Shown: positions 50,367-60,900 of the stretch, one piece after another | Numbering within the stretch: position 1 is the stretch's first letter | Layout: the number at the start of each line of letters is the position of its first letter | Assembly: GCA_910579515.1 (NCBI GenBank) | Contig: CAJTUV010000012.1 | Coordinates: forward strand, 1 to 64,000 | Source: an uncultured Hungatella sp. | GTDB lineage: Bacteria > Bacillota > Clostridia > Lachnospirales > Lachnospiraceae | Length of the DNA: 64,000 nt | Direction of reading: 5' to 3' | Notes under the pieces: model-generated | The model's input: only the letters and a program-made list of their open reading frames with translations | Told to the model about the DNA's origin: nothing | Databases searched by the model: none | Made by a program: the position numbers and the translations under genes

Positions 50367-51503
50367 TTAAAGTTCTACCCACGTGCTGTTATTTTTTTGA
50401 CTTTTCAAGCAGGCTTCTATGAATTGGATTCCATAAAGCCCGTCCTCTGCAGTGGGATAATCAATCATATCTGGTGTAAAACATCCCTCCTTTTTCGCTT
50501 GTATACAGGAAATATAGCTGTCATACAGATTTCCCATAGCTTCCAGCCATCCCTCTGAATGGCCTTTTGGCATTCTGGCATATCGGGCGGCAGAATCAGG
50601 AATCACCAAAGAGCCGCGTTTGATAATCCTGGGGATACCATCTTCCTTTATGAGAATAAGCTGCTCTGATTCTTCCTGGGACCATAGGAGGGTTCCGCCA
50701 GAACCATAGATTCTCAGAGAAAGACTATTGTCGCAGCCAATGGCAAACTGGCTGGTCCAGTACATTCCCGTGGCTCCATTATCATACTCCACAAGAATCT
50801 GATCATTGTCGTCCAGCTTTCTCCCAGGAACAACTACGTCCATCTTGGCCAGAAGGCGGCGAATTTTTAATCCTGTGGCCATGGACACGGCATTCTCCAC
50901 ATGAGTACCCAGGTCTCCTAAGCAGTTCACTCTTCCAGAGTGAGCCGGGTCCATCCTCCATAAACCCTGCTTATTGCCGTCATCCGTCTCATTGTAAAGC
51001 CATCCCTGGGGATACTCCGCCATGACGGTTCGGATGACTCCGATTTCTCCCTGACGGATCAAATCTCTCATATATTTGAAGGTGACATTTCCCGTATAGG
51101 TATAGGTGACCATAAATAAAAGGCCCTTCCGTGAAGCAAGCTCCACCAGCTCCTTTGCCTGCCTCTCATCAGAGACAAGAGGTTTGTCACAGACCACATG
51201 GATTCCTGCCTCTAAAAAAGTTTTACAGATTTCATAGTGTGAATCATTAGGCGTAACGACTATGACAAAATCAATGCCGTCTTTTCGTGCGCTCTCTGCG
51301 GCCGCCATCTGGATGTAAGTATTGTAGCAGCGCGCTCTCTCAAGACCCAGTTTAACTCCAAACTCTTTCGATGTTTCCGGTGTTCTGGAAAAACATCCGG
51401 CTTTCAGAAAAGCCATCCCGTCTAGCTGCACCGCCTTTCGATGAGCCGGCCCTATCATGGCTCCAGGTCCTCCTCCAACCATTCCATAAGTTATCTCTAA
51501 CAA
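50367..51503 (-). CDS. Gfo/Idh/MocA-family oxidoreductase
   Basis: This 378-aa dehydrogenase has an N-terminal nucleotide site (YGMVGGGPGAMIGPAHRKA), the HVVCDKPLVS strand and DLGTHVENAVSMATGLKIR in the catalytic half. It resembles members acting on inositol-like or branched sugars. The start is a TTG at 51503 with AAAGGAG well spaced upstream. It is the first gene of the operon, which runs on through the epimerase, ABC importer, second dehydrogenase and DUF554. Confidence 0.85.
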   Translation of the reverse strand: MLEITYGMVGGGPGAMIGPAHRKAVQLDGMAFLKAGCFSRTPETSKEFGVKLGLERARCYNTYIQMAAAESARKDGIDFVIVVTPNDSHYEICKTFLEAGIHVVCDKPLVSDERQAKELVELASRKGLLFMVTYTYTGNVTFKYMRDLIRQGEIGVIRTVMAEYPQGWLYNETDDGNKQGLWRMDPAHSGRVNCLGDLGTHVENAVSMATGLKIRRLLAKMDVVVPGRKLDDNDQILVEYDNGATGMYWTSQFAIGCDNSLSLRIYGSGGTLLWSQEESEQLILIKEDGIPRIIKRGSLVIPDSAARYARMPKGHSEGWLEAMGNLYDSYISCIQAKKEGCFTPDMIDYPTAEDGLYGIQFIEACLKSQKNNSTWVEL

Positions 51504-51549
51504 CTGTCTTCTCCTTTCTGATATAAAATGAAAATTAATTGATTTTTAT

Positions 51550-51701
51550 TGAAAATTTTCATCCCCTGTGTTATATATATTATAGATTTATTCTCCTTGA
51601 TTTGCAACTAATTTTGTGCAAATCATCCATTTGCATAGGGAATATTTTAGTAATTTGTACTAAATAGATAATTATTTTTCACTTTTTCATGAAAATTTTC
51701 A
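51550..51701. promoter_or_regulatory. Divergent control region with two identical palindromes
   Basis: TGAAAATTTTCA occurs at 51550-51561 and again at 51690-51701, 140 bp apart. Between them on the minus strand is a promoter: TTGCAA (51607-51602), 17 bp, TATAAT (51584-51579). One palindrome lies just downstream of this promoter, the other upstream of it and about 50 bp before the LacI gene. The arrangement suits LacI-type repression by DNA looping and autoregulation. Confidence 0.7.
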
Positions 51702-51751
51702 ATAATTTTCATTTCATTAAAAAGTACTCAAGAAAAGAAACTGGAGGAATT

Positions 51752-52762
51752 ATGGGAAAGAATGCTACTATCACTCAGATTGCAGATTATCTTGGCCTCT
51801 CGCCGGCCACAGTATCCAGAGCGTTAAATCACCGCTCTATGGTAGGGAAAGATACCTTGGCCAGGATTGACGCGGCTATGGAGCTTTTTGGATACCAGCC
51901 GTCCAAATCACCGTCTTCAGAAGAGAACAGTCCCAGCCTGATTGTGCTGAATGTTCCAAATATCGGAAATATATTTTATCAGGACATTATAAAAGGCGCC
52001 CGTTCTTCGGCGGACGCCCATAACTATCGGTTTCTTATCAGCGAATCCCCGTTAGGGCATTCGGCTGTGCAGGAATACTGCCAGATGCTTTCTGGTATCG
52101 GCGCTTCTGGACTTATCCTTCTGAATTGTCTTCCTGAAGAAGACCTGCAGAAAATCAGAAAGATATGTCCTGTGGTGCAATGCAGTGAATATAACAAAGA
52201 ATCTGAGATTCCATACGTGGGTATTGACAATTATTCTGCTGCCAAAACCGCAGTAGAATATCTCCTCTCCTGCGGCCGCAATAAGATTTCTCTGGTTAAC
52301 GGACCAAGGAATTTTAACTATGCGGCTGAACGTTTTCGCGGTTTTATGGATACTATGAGTCAAGCCGGCCTCTCTGTCCCCAAAAACTGGATTGTTCAGC
52401 TTCCTGAGGTAGACTTTCAGATTGCCTATGCGGCTGTCTGCAAAATCTTAAATTCTGAGGTTTGCCCCAACGCTTTTTTTGCAGTTTCTGATATTTTTGC
52501 CGCGGCCATTATCCGAAGCGCTTATCGATACGGCTTAAGAGTTCCTGATGATATCATGGTCGTAGGATTCGATAATATTCCCATCTCCATGATGACCTGC
52601 CCGTCCATCACCACCGTCAGCCAGCCTACCTTCAGCCAAGGGTATGCAGCCTGTGAACTGTTGATGGACCTCATTGAAAATCCTCAGATTCATGTCCAGT
52701 CTCTGATTCTGGAAACAGAGTTGATTGTAAGGGAGTCAACCTCCATAAAACGTGGCGTATAG
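51752..52762 (+). CDS. LacI-family regulator
   Basis: This 336-aa regulator has the LacI helix-turn-helix (TITQIADYLGLSPATVSRAL) with the hinge region, then a periplasmic-binding-like domain (NIGNIFYQDIIKGARSSADA, IMVVGFDNIPISMMTCPSIT). I start at 51752, where GGAGGAA precedes the ATG; the open frame upstream runs over a palindrome. It is divergent from the second sugar operon and is its probable repressor. Confidence 0.9.
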   Translation: MGKNATITQIADYLGLSPATVSRALNHRSMVGKDTLARIDAAMELFGYQPSKSPSSEENSPSLIVLNVPNIGNIFYQDIIKGARSSADAHNYRFLISESPLGHSAVQEYCQMLSGIGASGLILLNCLPEEDLQKIRKICPVVQCSEYNKESEIPYVGIDNYSAAKTAVEYLLSCGRNKISLVNGPRNFNYAAERFRGFMDTMSQAGLSVPKNWIVQLPEVDFQIAYAAVCKILNSEVCPNAFFAVSDIFAAAIIRSAYRYGLRVPDDIMVVGFDNIPISMMTCPSITTVSQPTFSQGYAACELLMDLIENPQIHVQSLILETELIVRESTSIKRGV

Positions 52763-52764
52763 AC

Positions 52765-52801
52765 AAACTTGGTGCCAGAGATAATCTCCAGCACCAAGTT
52801 T
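52765..52801. terminator. Hairpin between convergent LacI and ROK genes
   Basis: AAACTTGGTGC (52765-52775) pairs perfectly with GCACCAAGTTT (52791-52801), loop 15 nt. There is no long T-run, but the position, 3 bp after the LacI stop and 15 bp before the ROK end, fits a bidirectional terminator. Confidence 0.65.
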
Positions 52802-52815
52802 CACAGTTTCGTCAA

Positions 52816-53943
52816 TTATACCTGTTCTACAAAATTTTCAATCACTGCAAGTGCGGCTCCAAGCGCCGCCGCTCCTGTCTTATATCTACAGCTCTTTACA
52901 AACTGCTGTTCTTCCATAAATGTGTTTCGATTTGACACCTTGTTCCATAGTTTTGGCAAATACGGCTCTATATAATTTCCCACATAGCCTCCTAAAATCA
53001 CATCACAGTCAAGGAGCATACGGATATTATTTAACGCAACTGCCAAAAAATCGGTATATGTGTTCCATATGTCCACAGCTTTTTGATCCTGCTCTTTTAG
53101 CAGTTCAAAAAATTTTTCCAGCTTTCCCTCTGCCATATCAGATAAGAGCAATGCACTGCAATATGCATCCAAACAGCCTTTTTTCCCGCAATAGCACAAT
53201 TTCCCATCAGGAATCATGGTCATATGTCCCGCCTCGCCGCACCGGAAATTCTTTCCCTGAATCAATCCATGGTGATCCCAAACAGCTCCTCCCACCGTAT
53301 TGCTTAAAGACAAGTAAAAGAACCGTTTTGTCTTATCTGAACCGATTGCTTCGGCGTAAGCCCCTGCATTCGCATCATTCATAAAATAGCATGGATAAGA
53401 AAAATAACTGTCTACAGCATCAAACGGTATCTTTTGTATCCCTAAAACATGGGAATAAGTAATCCGCTTCTTATCCAGATTGATGATTCCCGGAAAGGAG
53501 ATTCCAATACCCAGAATTTTTTCACGTTCTGCACCGCTCTCATCCAAGAAAATCTCCAGCTCCCTGTCTACCATACAATAATAAGATTCCTCGTGCTTAT
53601 ATGGCAGAAAAATGCGCGCATGATTTAAAATCTCCCCCGTCAGGTTTGTGAGTACAAAGCTGATATGGTTTTTCGTAATATCAATTCCAACTGCCTGTCT
53701 TACATTAACCGCAGCTGACAGAGCCTTTGCCCGTCTTCCACCTGTTGACTGCAGTTCCCCGTTTTCTTCAATAAATCCCTTTTCGAGAAGTTCTTTTGTG
53801 AGCTGCGTCACCGTAGGCAGACTCATTTTCAAAGCATACGAAATGTCTGGATTCGAAACCATTTTGTGTTTACATATATACCTAAAAACACGGTTTCTGT
53901 TATTTTTTTTAACCTCCATATTGGTTGCCTGTTTTCTCTCCAT
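52816..53943 (-). CDS. ROK-family transcriptional repressor
   Basis: This 375-aa protein has an N-terminal winged helix (MVSNPDISYALKMSLPTVTQ) and a ROK sugar-kinase-like domain: VGIDITKNHISFVLTN, the ATP/sugar region ISFPGIIN and NTVGGAVWDH, and the zinc motif CYCGKKGCLDAYCS. It belongs to the NagC/XylR group, which sense a free or phosphorylated sugar. The start at 53943 is the first in-frame ATG after the promoter; the ribosome site is weak. A 15-bp palindrome sits at the promoter, so autoregulation is likely. Its regulon could include either sugar operon. Confidence 0.85.
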   Translation of the reverse strand: MERKQATNMEVKKNNRNRVFRYICKHKMVSNPDISYALKMSLPTVTQLTKELLEKGFIEENGELQSTGGRRAKALSAAVNVRQAVGIDITKNHISFVLTNLTGEILNHARIFLPYKHEESYYCMVDRELEIFLDESGAEREKILGIGISFPGIINLDKKRITYSHVLGIQKIPFDAVDSYFSYPCYFMNDANAGAYAEAIGSDKTKRFFYLSLSNTVGGAVWDHHGLIQGKNFRCGEAGHMTMIPDGKLCYCGKKGCLDAYCSALLLSDMAEGKLEKFFELLKEQDQKAVDIWNTYTDFLAVALNNIRMLLDCDVILGGYVGNYIEPYLPKLWNKVSNRNTFMEEQQFVKSCRYKTGAAALGAALAVIENFVEQV

Positions 53944-53956
53944 GTCATACCATCCG

Positions 53957-54006
53957 TACTTTATTAAAGTATTTTTTAGTATATCACCCTGCTTTGCAAA
54001 ATGCAA
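53957..54006 (-). promoter_or_regulatory. Promoter and palindromic operator of the ROK gene
   Basis: On the minus strand TTGCAT (54006-54001) and TATACT (53983-53978) are 17 bp apart, followed by the palindrome TACTTTATTAAAGTA (53957-53971) over the start-site region. TTTA/TAAA half-sites are typical of NagC/XylR-type ROK repressors. Confidence 0.7.
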
Positions 54007-54075
54007 CTTCGTCTTTACGCGAAATTATATTCTGCGTAGAAAACAGGCAGAAGCGTTGACGGAAATACGCCCCAG

Positions 54076-54483
54076 CTAAAACTTCTTTTTTATCCGAAGA
54101 ATATTTTGTCCGTCCCTGTATTCATATGAAATGTCATCCATTGTCTTTTTCACCATATAAATGCCCAGCCCACCGACACCGCGCTCCTCCATAGAGAGCG
54201 TGATGTCGGGATCAGCTTTTGCAAGCGGGTCATATGGAATACCATTGTCGATAAACGTTATCACCACCGCAAGGGGATTGTCCGTAACTTCAACACGAAC
54301 GGTCACTATGCCAATCTCAGGATTATAGGCATAATATGCGATATTGCCGAATAGTTCGTCTATCGCTACATGAATCTGCCTCTTTGTTTTCATCGGGCAA
54401 TCCCGTTGCTCAAGCTGCTCGTCTATAAAAGCGGTAACGGCAGCAATATTCTCTATTGTAGCGTCAATCGTAAGCTCTTTCAT
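54076..54483 (-). CDS. RsbW-like anti-sigma serine kinase / HATPase
   Basis: This 135-aa protein has the compact histidine-kinase-like ATPase fold of anti-sigma factors: the N box in HVAIDELFGNIAYYAYNP, the G1 box ITFIDNGIPYDP and the G2 box GVGGLGIYMVKKTMDDISYE. RsbW/SpoIIAB proteins bind a sigma factor or target and phosphorylate a STAS antagonist. GGAGGCG precedes the ATG at 54483. The STAS gene ends 78 bp upstream on the same strand, and a second HATPase fragment lies before the NRPS. Confidence 0.85.
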   Translation of the reverse strand: MKELTIDATIENIAAVTAFIDEQLEQRDCPMKTKRQIHVAIDELFGNIAYYAYNPEIGIVTVRVEVTDNPLAVVITFIDNGIPYDPLAKADPDITLSMEERGVGGLGIYMVKKTMDDISYEYRDGQNILRIKKKF

Positions 54484-54561
54484 ATCAATTCGCCTCCATT
54501 CTCGCCTTTTATTCAAGACAAAGCATTGTGATGTCGCCATTGGATCACAGAACCATACTGC

Positions 54562-54864
54562 TTATTTTGTTTGTATATCAAAATTCTGGTCAAATCCAGT
54601 AAGCTTAAATACCTCCATCACTTCGCTGCTGACATGGATTATGGAAAACTTTCCATTCATGCTTTTAAGCTTCTTAGATGCCAATATAACCATACGAAGC
54701 CCCGCCGATGCAATATATTCCAGTTTATCAAAATCAAGTATCAGGCTCTCTATATCAGAAAGCGCCTCAATTTCCCTGCCCAGCTCTGGGGCTGAATTTG
54801 TGTCCAGCCATCCCTCGATCGAGAGAATGACTTTGTTGTTTTCCATTGTTTTAGTAATCGTCAC
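54562..54864 (-). CDS. STAS-domain anti-sigma factor antagonist
   Basis: This 100-aa single STAS domain (SpoIIAA/RsbV type) has the phosphorylatable segment LDFDKLEYIASAGLRMVILA, with Ser at the expected helix start, and VILSIEGWLDTNSAPELG. It should bind the RsbW-like kinase encoded next to it. I start at the GTG at 54864 because GGAGGAG is six bases upstream; the ATG at 54879 has no ribosome site. It follows the NRPS gene by 54 bp on the same strand. Confidence 0.85.
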   Translation of the reverse strand: MTITKTMENNKVILSIEGWLDTNSAPELGREIEALSDIESLILDFDKLEYIASAGLRMVILASKKLKSMNGKFSIIHVSSEVMEVFKLTGFDQNFDIQTK

Positions 54865-54918
54865 TTTTATCTCCTCCATAAAAAATTAATATAAAATTTT
54901 CGTAGTACTAGAGCGTAT

Positions 54919-57900
54919 TTAAAATTCATTTTCAAAAAAGTTCAGTCCCTCTAATGCTTCGATTGCCTTTGCAAGGTATCTGTTATCCGTTATATTCCAT
55001 TTGAATCCCAAACGGTAAAGCACTTCGGTTGTAAAAGCATTATCATAATCAATCGTGTAGAGTTCCTCATCATCATGAGAAGTATAAGCGATAAGCCCCG
55101 ATACCGCATCACTTGTTTCATGTTCTGCCGCATACGCATTGACCGTCTCAACGAATTGATCTCCAGGCATAATTTTAATGTCAAAGCCCCTCTCACGCAT
55201 TTCATATATCACATCACTCATAAAAATCCTGTGGTTGTTGCAGGCATGGAATACCGTAAACCTGCTGTCTGTTCCCGCAAGACAGAGCACTGCGGCCGCT
55301 GTTTCATCAATCGGGGAAAATTCAGCGCCTTCATTCATGCTGTCCATTGGAAATGCGCCAACTGCAGCGTACCCACGCAAACTCCTTAGAAAACCATTCG
55401 TGATAAAGTTAATCTGGAACTCTCCATCTCTGTGGCGGCTCATAAGATTACCGACACGAATCACTTTCGCATCAAGACCTTTTGCGGCCGCTTCCAGCAC
55501 AGCACGTTCTGCAAGGAACTTTGTGCGTATATACTCATTGGCAATCCTCTGACCAAAATACAGATCATTTTCACCAAATTTTTGATCCATCGGCGGCTTG
55601 CCGTCCATACCCTCGCCGCCTACTGATATGGTTGAAATCTGTACAAGCCTTCTGTTTGCCGACGAGCAGAGATCTATCAGATATTTGACGCCTGTTACAT
55701 TGATCTTTTCTAACATCTCGCCCGCTGCAAAATGTTTGACGCAGGCAGCACAGTTAATCAATGTGGTAAAAGGTACGTCTTTTAATCTGTCTACCTCTTT
55801 GCTGTCCGTTATGTCGCTGTCAATGCAGATAATCCTGTCGCCAAAAAGTTCGGTATATGGCAAATCAAAATAATACATCAGCATATTCATCAGACGCCGC
55901 TCGCTTGACTCATATCTGCCTTTGCGCACCATACAATATGCCTTGCCATCGTAATTGTCAAGAAATTCTTTTAACACGTGAATCCCCAGAAAACCTGTTG
56001 CACCCGTAATCAGGATATCGCCTAACTCCTTTTTCTCCACACAGTCAGCGTTTTGCCTGTTATTTGCAGCAATCAGCGTATCAATGGCATTGTAGGAATA
56101 ATTTGCAAATTCATCTGTATTTTCCTTCTGCACCTCATCCCCATATAATGCCTTGGCAAGCGCGCGCACCGTAGGATATTTGAAAATATCTGCATATACC
56201 AGAGGAATCTTCTCATTCAGGCACATTACTGCAACCTTGGAAGCAGCAAGGGAGGTACCGCCAATTTTAAAGAAATCATCATCGATTCCTACCTTTTCCC
56301 GCCCTAATGCCTTTTCAAACAGCTTACACAGTTTTATCTGCGCTCCCGTCTGAGGCGCGGCATAATCGGTGCGCTCTTCCATAACGGCCGGCTTCGGCAA
56401 AGCACGCTTATCAATCTTTCCGCCAGGCGTAACAGGCATTTTGTCCAGATGTGTATAGAACGCAGGCACCATGTATTCTGGAAGCAATGGACTTAAAAAT
56501 TCTTTCCAATCCCCCTCTTTGTACTCTGTTCCGGTATAATAAGCCGCAATATATGTTACACCGTTCTGATCTACAGGGATTGCCGCCGCCTCAAAAACGC
56601 CGTCGCGATTCAGGACTGCCCCCTCGATCTCGCCAAGTTCCACGCGGAATCCATTAATCTTAATCTGGGAATCAATCCGCCCGATATATTCAATATTTCC
56701 ATCGCCTTTCAGACGTACCATATCGCCTGTATGATACAGCCTTTCCTCATCCTTGCACGTGGCAAAAGGATTTGGCACAAATACGGAGGCTGTTTTTTCC
56801 GGCAGATTATGGTAGCCTCTTGCCACCTGCCGCCCTGCCACGCAAAGCTCTCCTGGCGCTCCCACAGGTACACGCTTTAAGTTCTCATCTACGATGTAAC
56901 TCCTTACATTGAGCTGTGATTTGCCAATGGGAATCGTTTTATATTCCTTGTCAACCACAAACTCTGTGGACGAAACGGTATTTTCCGTAGGCCCATAGCC
57001 GTTTACCATCATATACTTCCTATCATAATAGCGCTTAAACTTTTCGCCTCCCAGGGTAAGAATCCTTAAAGCGCAATCCCCTGTCAGCGTTTCCGCCACA
57101 AGCTCGCCCATCTGCGTCGGCATGGTCGCTACCGTAATCGGCTCGTTTTCAAAGGTACGGCAGACAGCGACAGCATCCTTCCTGACACTTTCTGGGAAAA
57201 TATAGAGGGAGGCTCCCACTGTCAAAGGCGCAAACAGGTCATGTACTGAAGCGTCAAAGCAGAAAGAGGAAAATTCCCCATACATATCCTCTGGAACTGT
57301 CTTATGGAAGGTGACTGTATGCTCAATTAATGTCATAAGATTGCGGTGTTCCAGCATAACGCCCTTTGGTTTTCCTGTCGAGCCAGAGGTGTAAATCATA
57401 TATGCCAGATTCTCTGGAAGTGGCGGCGTCAAATCTGCTTTTCCTGTAAAGCCTATTCCCTCTTTTTCAATCTCGTCAAGATAAATTACATTCTTGTCAT
57501 ACCCCTCTGTCAGCGGTCGATATTTCCTCATAAGAAGAAGATTTTCACTTCCGCTGTCAGAGAGCATATATTCAATTCTCTCCTGCGGATATTCTGGATC
57601 AAGGGGAACATATGCGCCTCCCGCTTTCATAATTCCTACAAACGCCTCCACAAATTCCCTTGTCCGGCCGCATAAAATTCCGGCAACCTTTTCCTGTCCA
57701 AAACCATTATTCTTCAGTTTATCAGCGACATACTCCGACACTGCATCAAGCTCTGCATAGGTTATTGTACCGTTCTCATCTTTTACAGCAATATTGTTCG
57801 GATATTTTGACACAGCTTCCCTGAACAGGTCGATAAAAGTCTTCCCCATATACTGCGGCGTATTTACCATCTTATCCTGTTCATCGAACAGAAGACGTAT

Positions 57901-60900
57901 CTCTGACGGTTCCTTTCCATCAAGGAAAGCCCTTGTGGTGATTTCAAGGTTTTCTATCAGATACTCAGCCGTCTCCTTTTCAAACAAATCGCTTCTGTAT
58001 TCCAGTTCATAGATATATTCGCCGTTTTCAATGCTCATCATAAGCGAAATCGGCTCCTTTGCCGCATTTAGGCCAAGGGGGATTTCTTCTGCAGCCTCTC
58101 CACAGATTTTAGTAAATGCAAAATTCCCGCCCTGATACACAAACATCGTATCAGGTTTAATATGGAAATTGCGGCTGATTTCCTGGAACGGATAAATATC
58201 GTGATCCATCATTCCCATAAGCTGGTTTTTAATTGTCACAAAATAATCTTCCGTATTTTTCGTCGTATCGCACACCACAGGCAATGTTTTGACAAACATA
58301 CCGATTGTATCAGAAAGACGTGAGTCATTTCTGCCATGATAGATGGTTGTAAATACACTCTTAGGGGCAAAATGGTATCTCGCCAGCGCTGCGCCAAATA
58401 TACCTGTGAAAAATACATTCTCTGTTATACCATATTTCTCGCAGATCGCATGCACAGCTTCCTTGCTGATGACATCACTCTTTCTGCACAAGTTCCCAAT
58501 GCCCGGTGTCTCTTCATTTTTGTCAGGATAAAGACTGGTGTCCGGGCCGCAGTCTTTCAATACAGAAGAGTAAAATTCTTCCGCTTTTTTATACTTTTCT
58601 CCCTGTACCGCCTTTTCGTTGTCAAGCGCTGCATCATAGGCAGTATACGCCTCTGTTGTAAGCTTTTCGCCCTCATACGCCCTGTCGATATCCGACAAAA
58701 TAACAGAAAGAGAGGTGCCGTCTGCAATCAGATGATGCACGTCAAGGAACAGATAACTTCCCTCATGTGTCCTATGTATCTCAAAACGGAACAACGGCTC
58801 GTGAAACAGCGGAAATGGCCTTACCAGTTTTTTCCTGTCCATGCCGTCAATAATTTCAGCGGCGTATTTCAAATGATCATTCCTGCGCTGGCGTATTTCA
58901 CCGTCCTCATCCATAAAAAGCTGCACTTTCAGATATGGATGCACTTTTACTGTCTGCTCTATTGCTTCTTTTAGCCGGATTAAATCTATCTTGGGACTTA
59001 GCCGGAACAAATATGGAATATTATAAACCGTTGTTCCCATATTCGCCGTACAGTCTACAAAGATGCCTGCCTGCGCATTAGTAAGAGGATACACCTCCCG
59101 CACTTCATGTATCTCGGATTTTTCCGCCCCCAGAAGAAATCTTTCTAACTGGACGACCGTTGGATTTTCCCTGATATCATTGGTCTTGATCGCCACGTCA
59201 AATTTCTTTGCCAGAAGTACATTAAGTTTTATCGCACTGATAGAAGTCAGTCCCGCAAACTGAATATCCGTAGTGATGCCAAACTCCCTGTGCCCGATTG
59301 CTTCAGCAACGCAGTCGCAAATACGCTGCTGCATTTCATTTTTCGGCGGAATCATTTCCTCCACTGCCTTTTGCGGCTTTGGCAGAGCGCGCTTGTTGAC
59401 CTTCTGGTTCTGATTTAATGGAATCCGGTCAATCTGCATCGTTACAGCCGGTACCATATACGGCGGCTTTGTTTCCAAAATAAAAGCATTCAGCTTCACT
59501 GTATCAATCTGCTCATCTGACACAACATACGCTGCGATATATTTACCGCCGCCCTCCTCATCAAATGCAGCAACTGTAGCATCTTTAATCTCCGGATAAC
59601 GCCGGATCACTTCCTCCACTTCCGTAAGCTCAATCCGAAATCCTCTTATTTTTACCTGGGCATCCCGTCTGCCCACAAAAGAAATATTTCCATCATTTAA
59701 GTAGCGCACCACATCGCCTGTGTGGTACATCCGCTCGTATCCCTCCTGGTCAGTATAAGGATTTTTGGCATACACCTCTCTTGTTTTCTCCGGACGGTTC
59801 AAGTAGCCCCGTGATACCTGCCTGCCTGAGACGAGCAGTTCACCGGACGCCCCTGCCGGCAGGCGGTGTCCTTTGTCATCGACAATATAGAGTTTCAGAT
59901 TATCCAGCGGCTTCCCGATTGGAATATCATCATAATACCGATCCATCTCAAAGATCGTTGTATAAACCGTACATTCCGTAGGCCCATAGACATTGTAAAA
60001 TCTGATACCCTCCGGCGGATTTAAAGGAACCAGCTTCTCTCCGCCCGTACTGAGATGTTTTAATGTTTTGCTCTTTATTTCCATTGCGAACTGGCGTCCC
60101 ACCTGTGTCGTCATAAAGGTATGGGTAATCTGGTTCTCTTCAAAATAATCACAGAGTGCAAAAAGGTCAAGGCGTATTTCCTCGGCAATGATATTTAATT
60201 GCGCACCTGCTGTGAGAGACGTAAAAATATCCATCATAGATGCGTCAAAACCATAGGAGGCATAGGCGGCTAGGCGGGCAGAACCGTCAAACTGATATTG
60301 TCTGTGATACCATCTGCAGAATGCAGTGATATTTCCATACTCAATCATACAGCCCTTGGGAACCCCTGTCGATCCTGATGTGTAAAGCAGCGTAAACAAA
60401 TCCTCCGGCTTTGGAGACGGCATCTTTTCCATATATTCCGGAAGGTCTGGTATCTCATCAAGATACAATATCTGTCCTGTATACTCAGATACCAATTCAC
60501 GCATCTTCTGTGTAGTAATCAACAATTTCGCACCGCTGTCCTCCAGCATAAAGTGCAGTCTGTCCTGAGGATACGTATGGTCAAGCGGCTGGCAGGCACA
60601 GCCGCTGCGGGCAATACCCATCGAACAGATTGCCATATATTCACAGCGCGGAATCAGCACAGCAGCTACATCACCTGCTGTTAATCCCTTCCTGATAAGA
60701 GCGCCCGCAAGATTACGCGTTAATTTTTCAACCTCACTGTATGTATATCTGACATTTTCGTATACAACGGCTGTCTGGCCGGGATATTCAGCAGCAGCAG
60801 CCTCAAACATCTCCACAACCGTTTTGCTGTCATCATATGGCACTTCTGTCTCATTAAAACTGTCAAGCATTTTTTCCTGTCGCTCTGAAAGGATTGTCAC

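Noticed and set aside
58336..58974. 212-aa ORF antisense to the NRPS
   Set aside because: It lies wholly inside a conserved condensation domain coding region on the other strand and has no ribosome site; chance frame.
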